Source: an uncultured Oscillospiraceae bacterium (GTDB lineage: Bacteria > Bacillota > Clostridia > Oscillospirales > Ruminococcaceae). From it: a stretch of DNA of 27,779 nt. The notes below the pieces were generated by a model, which was not told the origin of the DNA, did no database searches, and saw only the letters and a program-made list of their open reading frames with translations. Of the stretch, positions 15,863 to 23,415 are shown in pieces. The stretch is from assembly GCA_934454435.1 (NCBI GenBank), contig CAKSGA010000016.1:1-27779 (forward strand), written 5' to 3'. Every line of letters begins with the position of its first letter. Position 1 is the first letter of the stretch. A program made the translations under genes and the position numbers.

Positions 15863-16309
15863 TTATTCAGACTTGGGGGCGGGGTCTGCCACTGCAAAGG
15901 AGATCTCAGCGGTGACTACCTTCTTGCCGTTTACGGTAGCGACAGCGTCGCCGAAGCCTATCGGACCCTTCTTCTTGGTCATGGTGACATGAAGCTCCAG
16001 GGTATCCCCGGGCTTTACTGTCCCACGGAAGCGTGCCTTGTCTATCCCTGCGAAGAAAGCTATCTTGCCCCTGTTCTCCGGCAGGCAGAGCGCACAAACG
16101 GCTCCCGCCTGGGCGAGCATCTCGATCATCAGCACGCCGGGCTGTACCGGCTGACCCGGGAAGTGACCCTTGAACCAGTATTCGTCCGGCTTCAGGTACT
16201 TCTTTGCGGTGACGCTCACGCCGGGCTCCAGCTCGGTGACTTCATCAATAAGCAGGAACGGGTCACGGTGCGGGATTATCTCCTTGATCTGTTCAAGATT
16301 TAATGTCAT
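15863..16309 (-). CDS. fabZ: 3-hydroxyacyl-[acyl-carrier-protein] dehydratase
   Basis: 148 aa, single hotdog fold. It removes water from 3-hydroxyacyl-ACP to give trans-2-enoyl-ACP. The start of the catalytic region is [12 protein letters not shown], and the active-site His49 and Glu63 lie in [22 protein letters not shown] precedes the ATG and spans the end of accB, 9 nt upstream. Whether it also isomerises to make unsaturated acids (the FabN or FabA role) cannot be told from sequence alone; the motif is FabZ-like. Confidence 0.96.
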   Translation of the reverse strand: MTLNLEQIKEIIPHRDPFLLIDEVTELEPGVSVTAKKYLKPDEYWFKGHFPGQPVQPGVLMIEMLAQAGAVCALCLPENRGKIAFFAGIDKARFRGTVKPGDTLELHVTMTKKKGPIGFGDAVATVNGKKVVTAEISFAVADPAPKSE

Positions 16310-16318
16310 GTCGGCTCC

Positions 16319-16801
16319 TTACTCAATTCTAATCAGCTTCTGACCGTACTCAACGGGCTGGCCGTCCTTTGCGTAGATCTCCGCTACTTTTCCGCTGAAC
16401 TCGCTGTTTATCTCGTTCATCAGCTTCATGCTCTCGATGATGCATACCACATCGCCGGCGTTGACAGTATCGCCGACCTTGACGAATGCGGGCTTCTCCG
16501 GAGAGGGCGAAGCGTAGAAAGTCCCCACGATGGGCGAGGTGATGATATTGCCGGAAACAGCCTCAGCCGCCGGTGCGGACTGCTGCGCAGCAGGAGCCGG
16601 TGCAGCCGCAGGAGCCGCCATCATCGGCATGGGCATTCCCGGTGCGGGGGGAGGGCACTTCTTACCCTCGATGACGATATCAAGATCCTCGGTGCTGATA
16701 CTTATCTTGCCAAGGTCGTTCTTCTTTACTATCTCAGCCAGAGCCTCGATACACTCGATGGTGTCCTCGATGGGTCTGGGCTCGCTGGTCTTGTTTGCCA
16801 T
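16319..16801 (-). CDS. accB: Acetyl-CoA carboxylase biotin carboxyl carrier protein
   Basis: 160 aa. Residues 1-48 form the N-terminal domain, 49-84 a flexible Pro/Ala/Met hinge, and 85-160 the biotinyl domain. The acceptor is Lys126 in ESMKLMNE, the substrate site of the BirA encoded at 3966-4925. AAAGGAGAG precedes the ATG. It lies 18 nt after fabF and 9 nt before fabZ. Confidence 0.97.
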   Translation of the reverse strand: MANKTSEPRPIEDTIECIEALAEIVKKNDLGKISISTEDLDIVIEGKKCPPPAPGMPMPMMAAPAAAPAPAAQQSAPAAEAVSGNIITSPIVGTFYASPSPEKPAFVKVGDTVNAGDVVCIIESMKLMNEINSEFSGKVAEIYAKDGQPVEYGQKLIRIE

Positions 16802-16819
16802 TTCTGCTCTCCTTTCCGG

Positions 16820-18058
16820 TCAGTCAGCGGGACGCATGCATATGCAGCCGTTGTGTCCGCCGAAACCAAGGGAATTGCTCAGTGCGCCGGTGATCTTCAT
16901 GTCACGTGCGCCCTCGGTAACGTAGTCGAGGTCACACTCGGGGTCCGGGGTCTTATAACCCAGGGTCATGTGCACCTTGCTGTTCTTTATAGACATTGCG
17001 GTGACTACCGCCTCAACTCCGCCGGCAGCGCCGAGCAGGTGTCCGGTCATGGACTTGGTGGAATTTATCGCAATATTCTTTGCGTGCCCGCCGAATGCTT
17101 CCTTTACCGCCATCGTTTCGGTGCGGTCGTTCATCGAAGTGGAGGTCCCGTGGGCGTTGATGTAGTTGATGTCCTCCGGCTTCATGCCCGCTTCCTCATA
17201 AGCGAATTTCATCGCCATTGCACCGCCCTTGCCCTCAGGGTCGGGACTTGTTTCGTGGTAGGCGTCGCAGGTGCTGCCGTAGCCGCATATCTCTGCGTAG
17301 ATCTTAGCGCCACGTGCCTTTGCGTGCTCGTACTCCTCAAGCACCAGCAGGCCGCAGCCGTCGCCCAGCACGAAGCCGCTTCTCTCGGCGTCGAACGGGA
17401 TAGAGGCCCTGTCAACGTCCGTGGAGCGTGTAACTGCGTGCATATTGTTGAACGCCGCATAGCAGAAGCCGATATCGCTGTGCTCGGTGCCGCCTGCGAT
17501 GGCAGCGTCAAGATAACCGTGCTTGATGGAGCGGAAAGCCTCGCCGATGGACTGCGTGCCGCTTGCGCAGGCCGTAGTCACGCAGAAGTTGCTTCCCTTG
17601 AAGCCGGTGCGGATAGCTACCTCGCCGGCAGCCATGTTGCCTATCATCTTTGTGATGGTGAAAACTCCCACACGCTTGTTGCCCTTGTTGTGGTAGTTTG
17701 CCATCTCCTCTTCAGTGGTATAAATGCCGCCGATACCGCTGCCGATAACTACGCCGACACGATAGGGGTCGAGATCCTTCAGATCAGTCCCGGCGTCTTT
17801 AAGAGCCTGCATTGCGCAGTACACCGCATACTGAACGATAACGTCATTGCGGCGCTGCTCCTTCTTGTCAAAGTACTCTGACGGGTCGAAGTTCTTGACT
17901 CTTGCAACTACTGAAAGCTGCTCAGGCTCCTGGTCCGGAAACCATGGTGCCAGCTCAAAGCCGTGCTTTCCCGCCATAAGGCTGTTCCACAGCTCCTCGG
18001 GGGAATTTCCGCAGGGGGTGACTGCTCCCAGTCCGGTTATTACAACTCGTCTGTCCAT
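16820..18058 (-). CDS. fabF: Beta-ketoacyl-[acyl-carrier-protein] synthase II
   Basis: 412 aa. It elongates acyl-ACP by condensation with malonyl-ACP. The Cys-His-His triad is present: Cys164 in TTACASGTQS, His303 in NAHGTSTSMND and His340 in KSMTGHLLGAAG. The ATG at 18058 is supported by GGAGGAAC about 10 nt upstream; a reading from a TTG at 18076 would put that ribosome site inside the coding region. A 97-nt gap separates it from fabG, the longest gap inside the operon, and it holds a striking palindrome (18102-18129). Confidence 0.97.
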   Translation of the reverse strand: MDRRVVITGLGAVTPCGNSPEELWNSLMAGKHGFELAPWFPDQEPEQLSVVARVKNFDPSEYFDKKEQRRNDVIVQYAVYCAMQALKDAGTDLKDLDPYRVGVVIGSGIGGIYTTEEEMANYHNKGNKRVGVFTITKMIGNMAAGEVAIRTGFKGSNFCVTTACASGTQSIGEAFRSIKHGYLDAAIAGGTEHSDIGFCYAAFNNMHAVTRSTDVDRASIPFDAERSGFVLGDGCGLLVLEEYEHAKARGAKIYAEICGYGSTCDAYHETSPDPEGKGGAMAMKFAYEEAGMKPEDINYINAHGTSTSMNDRTETMAVKEAFGGHAKNIAINSTKSMTGHLLGAAGGVEAVVTAMSIKNSKVHMTLGYKTPDPECDLDYVTEGARDMKITGALSNSLGFGGHNGCICMRPAD

Positions 18059-18101
18059 TAAACGTTGTTCCTCCAACTAATTGTAGATTTATTTTCCGTT
18101 T

Positions 18102-18129
18102 GTAGGGGAGGGGCAAGCCCCTCCCCTAC
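18102..18129. repeat. Perfect 13-bp palindrome in the fabG-fabF gap
   Basis: GTAGGGGAGGGGC is followed by a 2-nt AA spacer and its exact reverse complement. It lies within an operon and has no T tract on either side (AAACGG follows on the minus strand), so it is not an intrinsic terminator. As RNA it would be an extremely stable hairpin; as DNA it could form a cruciform. GC-rich palindromes of this style occur as scattered intergenic repeats in some gut Firmicutes, but only one copy is present here. Confidence 0.85.
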
Positions 18130-18155
18130 GGGGGTGAACGAAAACCTAAAACGGC

Positions 18156-18899
18156 TTACATGCTCAGTCCGCCGCTGATCTCGATTATCTGACCCGTTAC
18201 ATAGGAAGAGTCCGGGCTGCACAGGAAAGAAACCACACCTGCGATCTCCTCGGGCTGACCGTAGCGCTTCATTGCTATCTGTGCAAGCATTGCGTTGCGC
18301 TGCTCCTCGGTGAGCTTGTCGGTCATGGGGGTCTGGATAAAGCCGGGGGCTACTGCATTGCAGGTTATGCCACGGCTGCCGAGCTCCTTGGCGGTGGTCT
18401 TGGTCATTGCGATGATAGCGCCCTTGGAAGCGGAATAGTTCATCTGACCGGGGTTGCCGTAAAGTCCCGCAACGGAAGCGAGATTTACTATCCTGCCGCT
18501 GCGCTGACGTATCATGAGCTTGCCTACCAGCTTGGTCATATTGAACACGGACTTCTGGTTCACACGGATAACGAGGTCGTATATCTCCTCGCTCATCTGC
18601 GCCATCAGGCCGTCACGGGTGATGCCGGCGTTGTTTACCAGGACGTCCACGGTGCCGAAACGTTCCTTCGCCCACTTCACCATGGTTTCGCACTGGGAGT
18701 AATCGGAAACGTCCGCTGCATAGCACTCAGCCTCAGCGCCGAATGCACGGCAGGCGTCTGCTACTTCCTTTCCTGCGGTGTCGAGTATCTCCTGGGATAC
18801 GTCGTTGATTATGATATTGTAGCCGTCCTTTGCAAGGCGCTTTGCTATCGCTGCGCCTATGCCACGGCTGGAGCCTGTGATAAGTGCTGTTCCTGCCAT
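18156..18899 (-). CDS. fabG: 3-oxoacyl-[acyl-carrier-protein] reductase
   Basis: 247 aa short-chain dehydrogenase. It reduces 3-oxoacyl-ACP to 3-hydroxyacyl-ACP with NADPH. The cofactor loop TGSSRGIG (8-15), VNNAG (88-92) and the catalytic Ser142, Tyr155, Lys159 (YSASK) are all present, and the length and C-terminus (VTGQIIEISGGLSM) are typical. GGGAGG precedes the ATG. It lies 23 nt after fabH and 97 nt before fabF. Confidence 0.96.
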   Translation of the reverse strand: MAGTALITGSSRGIGAAIAKRLAKDGYNIIINDVSQEILDTAGKEVADACRAFGAEAECYAADVSDYSQCETMVKWAKERFGTVDVLVNNAGITRDGLMAQMSEEIYDLVIRVNQKSVFNMTKLVGKLMIRQRSGRIVNLASVAGLYGNPGQMNYSASKGAIIAMTKTTAKELGSRGITCNAVAPGFIQTPMTDKLTEEQRNAMLAQIAMKRYGQPEEIAGVVSFLCSPDSSYVTGQIIEISGGLSM

Positions 18900-18922
18900 A
18901 TTATTGTCCTCCCTTTCCGGTA

Positions 18923-19927
18923 TCAGGTTTCAAAAATGAGTGCGCCATAGGTCAGCCCTGCGCCGAAGCCCACGAAGCATATCTTCATGCCGGGCTTCAT
19001 AAGGCCCTTCTTCCGCATCTCGTCCAGGCAGACGGGAATGCAGGCACTGGAAACGTTGCCCATGCGCTCAATGTTCGTGTAGACCTTGTCCTCGGAGATG
19101 CCCAGCATCTCGGTCGCTTTCTTGATTATGCGGAGATTTGCCTGGTGGGGTATCACGATGTCGAGATCGTTGACGTCATAGCCGCCCTGCGCTGCGACGT
19201 TCTTCACAGCGTTGGTCATGGCGTTCACTGCGAACTTGTACACCGCATGTCCGTCGCTCTGGAGGAACTTCCTCTTGCTGTCGGTATCGAACATTGCGTC
19301 CCAGGGCTCCTCGCCCTCCCTGGTTTCGTAGAACGGGCAGTTCGGGTCGTAGTTTATCTTGCAGTAGAGCGCCTCGAACTCGTCGCCGTCTGCGCCGAGC
19401 ATGGAGTAGAACGGCTTGTCAGACTTCCTGTACACCACCGCACCGGAAGCGTCACCAAACAGTATGCACATGGAACGGTCGGTGTAGTCAAGCTGGCCGG
19501 AGAGCCGCTCGCAGGCTACGACAAGTATCGTCTTGTAATGACCGGTCTCGAGGTACTTCTGCGCAATATCGGTCGCTGTGATGAAGCCCGTGCAGGCACT
19601 GTTCACATCGAACGCAGCCGCATTCACCGCACCTATCTTCTTCTGGATAAGGCAGGCTGTGGAGGGATAGAAGAAATCCGGTGTGCAGGTGGAAACCAGC
19701 ACCAGGTCGATCTCCTCGGGCTTTACGCCGGCGTCCTCCAGGGCTTTCCTGGCAGCCTCCACGCCCATGTGGTAGCCGGGCTTGTCGGTGAGAATATGGC
19801 GCTGCTTTATGCCTGTGCGTGGCGTTATCCACTCGTCAGAAGTATCGAGGAACTCTGAGAACCTGTTGTTGTCCGCAACAAATTCCGGCACGTAGGTGCC
19901 AGTTCCTAAAATCTCAATTCCGCTCAT
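18923..19927 (-). CDS. fabH: Beta-ketoacyl-[acyl-carrier-protein] synthase III
   Basis: 334 aa. It starts fatty-acid synthesis by condensing a short acyl-CoA with malonyl-ACP. The triad is Cys112 in NSACTGF, His261 in PHQANLRI and Asn291 in GNVSSACIP. The ATG at 19927 has AAGGAG upstream; a longer reading from 20035 would start at about the predicted transcription start and read through the leader hairpin. First gene of the fab/acc operon, with a structured leader of about 110 nt. Confidence 0.97.
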   Translation of the reverse strand: MSGIEILGTGTYVPEFVADNNRFSEFLDTSDEWITPRTGIKQRHILTDKPGYHMGVEAARKALEDAGVKPEEIDLVLVSTCTPDFFYPSTACLIQKKIGAVNAAAFDVNSACTGFITATDIAQKYLETGHYKTILVVACERLSGQLDYTDRSMCILFGDASGAVVYRKSDKPFYSMLGADGDEFEALYCKINYDPNCPFYETREGEEPWDAMFDTDSKRKFLQSDGHAVYKFAVNAMTNAVKNVAAQGGYDVNDLDIVIPHQANLRIIKKATEMLGISEDKVYTNIERMGNVSSACIPVCLDEMRKKGLMKPGMKICFVGFGAGLTYGALIFET

Positions 19928-19994
19928 TAAAAATTCTCCTTGATTTTCTGTGCAATATATAGTATAATAAACATGGTGTTTATCATTCCAGGGT

Positions 19995-20037
19995 GTATGT
20001 CCATGACAACCGCCCGGGCGGGCAGAACATGACATAC
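19995..20037 (-). promoter_or_regulatory. Palindromic element at the 5' end of the fabH transcript
   Basis: The outer arms GTATGTC and GACATAC (7 bp, perfect) enclose partly paired sequence around a 12-nt perfect palindrome CCGCCCGGGCGG (20010-20021). With the -10 box at 20050-20045, transcription should begin near 20038, so the hairpin would sit at the extreme 5' end of the mRNA. It could protect the transcript, regulate translation or, as DNA, bind a repressor just after the promoter. A second inverted repeat, ATAAACA-N3-TGTTTAT, follows at about 19968-19984. Confidence 0.7.
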
Positions 20038-20044
20038 CATATTT

Positions 20045-20073
20045 ATTTTACCCCATTATAAGGGATTTGTCAA
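20045..20073 (-). promoter_or_regulatory. Main promoter of the fab/acc operon
   Basis: TTGACA (20073-20068) and TAAAAT (20050-20045) with a 17-bp spacer. The spacer itself holds a TTATAA-centred CCC/GGG element. The -35 box overlaps one arm of a GATTTGT / ACAAATC inverted repeat (20064-20070 and 20085-20091), a possible operator. The leader from about 20038 to 19928 contains no coding sequence. Confidence 0.85.
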
Positions 20074-20091
20074 CAGGTTTTTCAACAAATC
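20064..20091. repeat. Inverted repeat over the fabH -35 box
   Basis: GATTTGT (20064-20070) and ACAAATC (20085-20091) are exact inverted arms 14 nt apart, in the 290-nt gap between the divergent fabH and fumarase genes. One arm covers the -35 hexamer of fabH. On the plus strand a poor promoter (TTGTCA, 19 nt, TATACA) overlaps the same bases, so one site could control both directions. The rest of the gap (20092-20217) shows no gene and no convincing second promoter. Confidence 0.6.
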
Positions 20092-20217
20092 TATACAAAT
20101 CGCCGATTATCTCTTAACAATATTTTGTTTTTCAGTGAATTCTGTAACAGCTGACCTGCGACCATGGGTCAGAAAACAGGAACACCGACATACAGAAACA
20201 GAAAGGAATTACAGACA

Positions 20218-21060
20218 ATGCGAGAAATTCCATCATCAGCCATTACAGAAACGGTAGCCCGGCTGTGTGAACAGGCAAATCTTCACCTCCCCTGCGGAAT
20301 GCGTGAATGCATAACCGAAGCCGCCGGGCAGGAGGAAAGCCCGCTGTGCCGCAGTGTTCTGGGCGACATCGTCAGCAACATCGACTGCGCCGCAGAACTC
20401 GGCGTTCCGATCTGCCAGGACACCGGAATGGCGGTGATATTTGCGGAGATCGGGCAGGACGTCCACATAACAGGCGAGCCGTTCGAGGACGCCGTGAACG
20501 CCGGAGTGGCGCAGGGCTACGTCAACGGAAAGCTGCGCCTTTCCATCGTGGGCGACCCGCTGGAGCGAAAGAACACGAACAACAACACGCCTGCGGTCAT
20601 TCACACCAGGATAGTGCCCGGGGACAAGATACATATCATGGCGGCTCCGAAGGGCTTCGGCAGCGAGAACATGAGCCGCCTGAAAATGTTCACACCCTCT
20701 GCGACAAAGCAGGACATCGTGGACTTCGTGACCGAGTGCGTCAGCCTTGCCGGGAGCAATCCATGTCCCCCGATCGTTGTGGGCGTGGGCATCGGCGGCG
20801 ACTTCGAGTACTCCGCCTTCCTTGCGAAAAAGGCGCTCTGCCGTGACCTCGCAAAGCGCAACCCCGACCCGGTCTACGCAGAACTCGAGCAGCAGATGCT
20901 GGACAGCATAAACCGGCTCGGTATCGGCTCCCAGGGCTTCGGCGGGACGGTCACTGCGCTGTACGTCAACATCGAGAAGTCTGCAACGCACATCGCAGGA
21001 CTTCCGGTGGCGGTCAACATCGGCTGCCACGTGACACGGCACGCAGAGGCGGATATCTGA
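20218..21060 (+). CDS. fumA: Fumarate hydratase, class I, alpha subunit (FumA/TtdA N-terminal type)
   Basis: 280 aa. This is the [4Fe-4S] cluster-bearing half of a two-subunit fumarase (or a related tartrate-type hydro-lyase), which adds water to fumarate. Three conserved cysteines are present: Cys66 in PICQDTGM, Cys183 in NPCPP and Cys270 in IGCHVTRHAEADI, together with the KGFGSENMS segment. The ATG at 20218 is preferred (AAAGGA upstream) over a reading from 20164. The beta subunit, which normally follows at once, is absent: the next gene is fabD, 52 nt downstream. The beta gene must lie elsewhere or be missing. Fumarase versus tartrate dehydratase cannot be decided from one subunit. Confidence 0.9.
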   Translation: MREIPSSAITETVARLCEQANLHLPCGMRECITEAAGQEESPLCRSVLGDIVSNIDCAAELGVPICQDTGMAVIFAEIGQDVHITGEPFEDAVNAGVAQGYVNGKLRLSIVGDPLERKNTNNNTPAVIHTRIVPGDKIHIMAAPKGFGSENMSRLKMFTPSATKQDIVDFVTECVSLAGSNPCPPIVVGVGIGGDFEYSAFLAKKALCRDLAKRNPDPVYAELEQQMLDSINRLGIGSQGFGGTVTALYVNIEKSATHIAGLPVAVNIGCHVTRHAEADI

Positions 21061-21112
21061 TTTAATTCGGATCTTTCAACGATAAAGATTATATTTTTTG
21101 GAGGTTTATTTC

Positions 21113-22036
21113 ATGAAAACAGTTTTCTTATTTTCCGGACAGGGTTCACAGTACCCGGGCATGGGCGCTGAGCTCGCAGAAAAGTCCTCTGCTGCAAAGC
21201 AGATACTTGAGTGCGGCTCCGATATCATGGGTTTCGACCTGATGAAGAAGCTCACTGAGTCCACCCCCGAGGAGCTCTCGCAGACCCGTCTGTCCCAGCC
21301 TGCCATCTTCACGACCTCTATGCTGGCGCTCGCCGCTGCACGTGAGAACGACATCGACAACGCAGCTGTAGCAGGCCACTCCCTCGGCGAGTACGCAGCT
21401 ATGTACGCTTCCGGAATGCTCGGCATGGAGGACGCTTTCAGGGCTATAAAGCTCCGCTCCGCAGCTATGGCTGACGCCGCTGAGGCTACCGGCGGCGCAA
21501 TGGCAGCCATCATCGGCAGCGACAACGACACCATTGCAAAGGTCTGCGGCGAAGTGAACGGCTTCTGCGCCCCCGCAAACTTCAACAGCCCGCAGCAGAC
21601 CGTCATCGCAGGCGAGTCCGCAGCCATCGACGAAGCGATCGCAAAGTTCGCCGAAATGGGCAAGCGTGCTGTGAAACTCGCAGTTTCCGCTGCGTTCCAC
21701 ACAAAGCTGATGGCTGGCGCCGCTGAAAAGTTCAAGGGCGAGATTGCAGGCTTCCCGTTCAGGGCGCCCTCCTGCACGTTCTACTCCAACCTCTATGGCA
21801 GGAAGCTGGACGACTTCTCCGACATGCCCTCCTATCTGGCTTCCCACATCTGCTCGCCGGTACGTTTCGTTGAGGAGATGACCGCTATGCAGGCGGACGG
21901 TATCGAAGCTTTCGTTGAGCTCGGCCCTGGCAAGGTGCTGACAGGTCTTGTAAAGAAAACCGACCGCAGCGCAAACGCTATGCACATTGAAAACGCTGAG
22001 ACCCTCGAAAAGGCTCTCGCAGCACTGAAAGGTTGA
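21113..22036 (+). CDS. fabD: Malonyl-CoA:[acyl-carrier-protein] transacylase
   Basis: 307 aa. It transfers malonyl from CoA to AcpP, the donor for every elongation. The FSGQGSQYPGMG start, nucleophile Ser90 in AGHSLGEYAA and His196 in AAFHTKLM are typical. GGAGG lies 8 nt before the ATG at 21113; an in-frame TTG at 21098 lies before that site. It is separated from the fab operon, on the opposite strand about 1.2 kb beyond fabH, between a fumarase subunit and aroE. Its TGA overlaps or abuts the aroE start region (TGATG). Confidence 0.96.
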   Translation: MKTVFLFSGQGSQYPGMGAELAEKSSAAKQILECGSDIMGFDLMKKLTESTPEELSQTRLSQPAIFTTSMLALAAARENDIDNAAVAGHSLGEYAAMYASGMLGMEDAFRAIKLRSAAMADAAEATGGAMAAIIGSDNDTIAKVCGEVNGFCAPANFNSPQQTVIAGESAAIDEAIAKFAEMGKRAVKLAVSAAFHTKLMAGAAEKFKGEIAGFPFRAPSCTFYSNLYGRKLDDFSDMPSYLASHICSPVRFVEEMTAMQADGIEAFVELGPGKVLTGLVKKTDRSANAMHIENAETLEKALAALKG

Positions 22037-22041
22037 TGAAA

Positions 22042-22890
22042 ATGCGTAAATTCGGTATATTAGGACACCCCCTGGGACATTCCCTCTCCCCGCAGATACA
22101 CGCTGCGCTATTCGCCCTCGACGGCGAGACCGTGGACTACCAGATGTACGACATCGCCCCGGAGGATCTCCACGACAAATTCGGCTTCCTGGCGACCCTG
22201 GACGGCTTCAACATCACTATCCCCCACAAGGTCCCCATCATTGATTTCTGCGACAGGCTGGACGAGGGCGCACAGCGCTACCGCTCCGTAAACTGTATCA
22301 AGGTCGGCACAGAAAAGGTCGGCTACAACACTGACGTCATCGGCTTCACGAAGTCCATAAAGGCGCTCGGCGCTTCGCTGGGCTCAAGGGTGCTGCTCAT
22401 AGGCTGCGGCGGCGTAGGCAGAATGATGGCTATAGAAACCGCCCTGGAGGGCGGTGATCTCACGATAGCTGCCCTGCCCTCCGACAAGGCTCTTGCGGAG
22501 GAGGTCGTAAAGGAGATAAAGGCGCTCCGCCCTGACGCAAAGGTGCAGATAGCCTGGATAAGCGGTGCGGCACTGGATAAGTCCGACCTCCCCGCAGGCT
22601 CGCAGTACGACCTGCTCGTCAACGCATGCCCCGTGGGAATGTTCCCTAAGGTGGACAGAATGCCCTGCACGCCCGCCGTGCTCGACGGCGTGAAGTTCGT
22701 GTTCGACGCCGTGTACAACCCCAAGGTGACCCTCCTCGCAAAGACCGCCAGGGAAAAGGGCGCAAAGGCTATGACCGGCATGGCAATGCTGGTGCTCCAG
22801 GCAGTCGCTGCGCATGAGATATGGGACGGCGCCTCCTACAAGGACGAGGACATCAGCAGGATAATCTCCGACATGGAGGACCTGATATGA
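22042..22890 (+). CDS. aroE: Shikimate dehydrogenase
   Basis: 282 aa. It reduces 3-dehydroshikimate to shikimate with NADPH in aromatic amino-acid synthesis. Visible are GHPLGHSLSP (8-17), the catalytic Lys63 in NITIPHK and Asp98 in NTDVIGF, and the nucleotide loop GCGGVGR (121-127). The ATG at 22042 has AAAGG nine bases upstream; an ATG at 22036 that shares its A with the fabD stop is the alternative and adds two residues. The end overlaps aroK in an ATGA. Confidence 0.94.
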   Translation: MRKFGILGHPLGHSLSPQIHAALFALDGETVDYQMYDIAPEDLHDKFGFLATLDGFNITIPHKVPIIDFCDRLDEGAQRYRSVNCIKVGTEKVGYNTDVIGFTKSIKALGASLGSRVLLIGCGGVGRMMAIETALEGGDLTIAALPSDKALAEEVVKEIKALRPDAKVQIAWISGAALDKSDLPAGSQYDLLVNACPVGMFPKVDRMPCTPAVLDGVKFVFDAVYNPKVTLLAKTAREKGAKAMTGMAMLVLQAVAAHEIWDGASYKDEDISRIISDMEDLI

Positions 22891-23405
22891 GCGCTTCCGT
22901 GTATCTCTGCGGCTTCATGGGCTGCGGCAAGAGCCACATCGGGCGGCTTCTGGCTGCGGAGCTCGGGCGGGAACTCGTGGACCTCGACCGTGTGATAGTC
23001 GAGCGTGAGGGAATGTCCATACCGGACATTTTTGCGCAGTTCGGCGAGCCGCATTTCCGGGAGCTCGAAGCAAAGTATATCCGGGAGCTCAGCGGCGGCT
23101 ACATCGTGGCGACCGGCGGCGGAGCGCTCATAAACGACACCACCGCAGAATTCGCACGCAGGAGCGGGCTTTCGGTGTACATAAACGTCCCGTTTGAGGT
23201 GTGCTATGAGCGCATAAAGAACGACCGCAACCGTCCCCTTGTCGTGAACAACACCCCGGAGCAGCTCCGCCGTATATACGACACCCGTGCCGGGATCTAC
23301 CGCCGGAACTCCATGGCGATGGTGAACGGCAACGCCCGGGACAGCGTGGTCTGCGGCGAGATAGCAAAGCTCGTCAGGGTATTCGAGAAGAACGGAACTC
23401 TCTGA
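22887..23405 (+). CDS. aroK: Shikimate kinase
   Basis: 172 aa, standard length. It phosphorylates shikimate, the step after AroE. The P-loop is GFMGCGKSHIG (9-19), with Ser-His where Ser-Thr is usual; DLD (33-35), Arg58, the ATGGGA loop (75-80) and the lid arginine in NRPLV (117) are present. The start at 22887 overlaps the aroE TGA and has GGAGGA upstream. Confidence 0.95.
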   Translation: MSASVYLCGFMGCGKSHIGRLLAAELGRELVDLDRVIVEREGMSIPDIFAQFGEPHFRELEAKYIRELSGGYIVATGGGALINDTTAEFARRSGLSVYINVPFEVCYERIKNDRNRPLVVNNTPEQLRRIYDTRAGIYRRNSMAMVNGNARDSVVCGEIAKLVRVFEKNGTL

Positions 23406-23415
23406 AAGGATACAA

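Noticed and set aside
16853..17881. Plus-strand open frame of 342 codons opposite fabF
   Set aside because: Antisense shadow of a complete fabF with all catalytic residues.
18884..19858. Plus-strand open frame of 324 codons opposite fabH
   Set aside because: Antisense shadow; fabH has its triad, ribosome site and promoter.
20101..20130. Rex-like motif TTAACAATATTTTGTT before fumA
   Set aside because: The half-sites face outward, opposite to a Rex box, and the other orientation matches only one arm.
21070..21098. ATCTTT/AAAGAT hairpin followed by a T run between fumA and fabD, as a terminator
   Set aside because: The stem is short and all but one pair is A-T, so it would be unstable; fabD also has no evident promoter after it.
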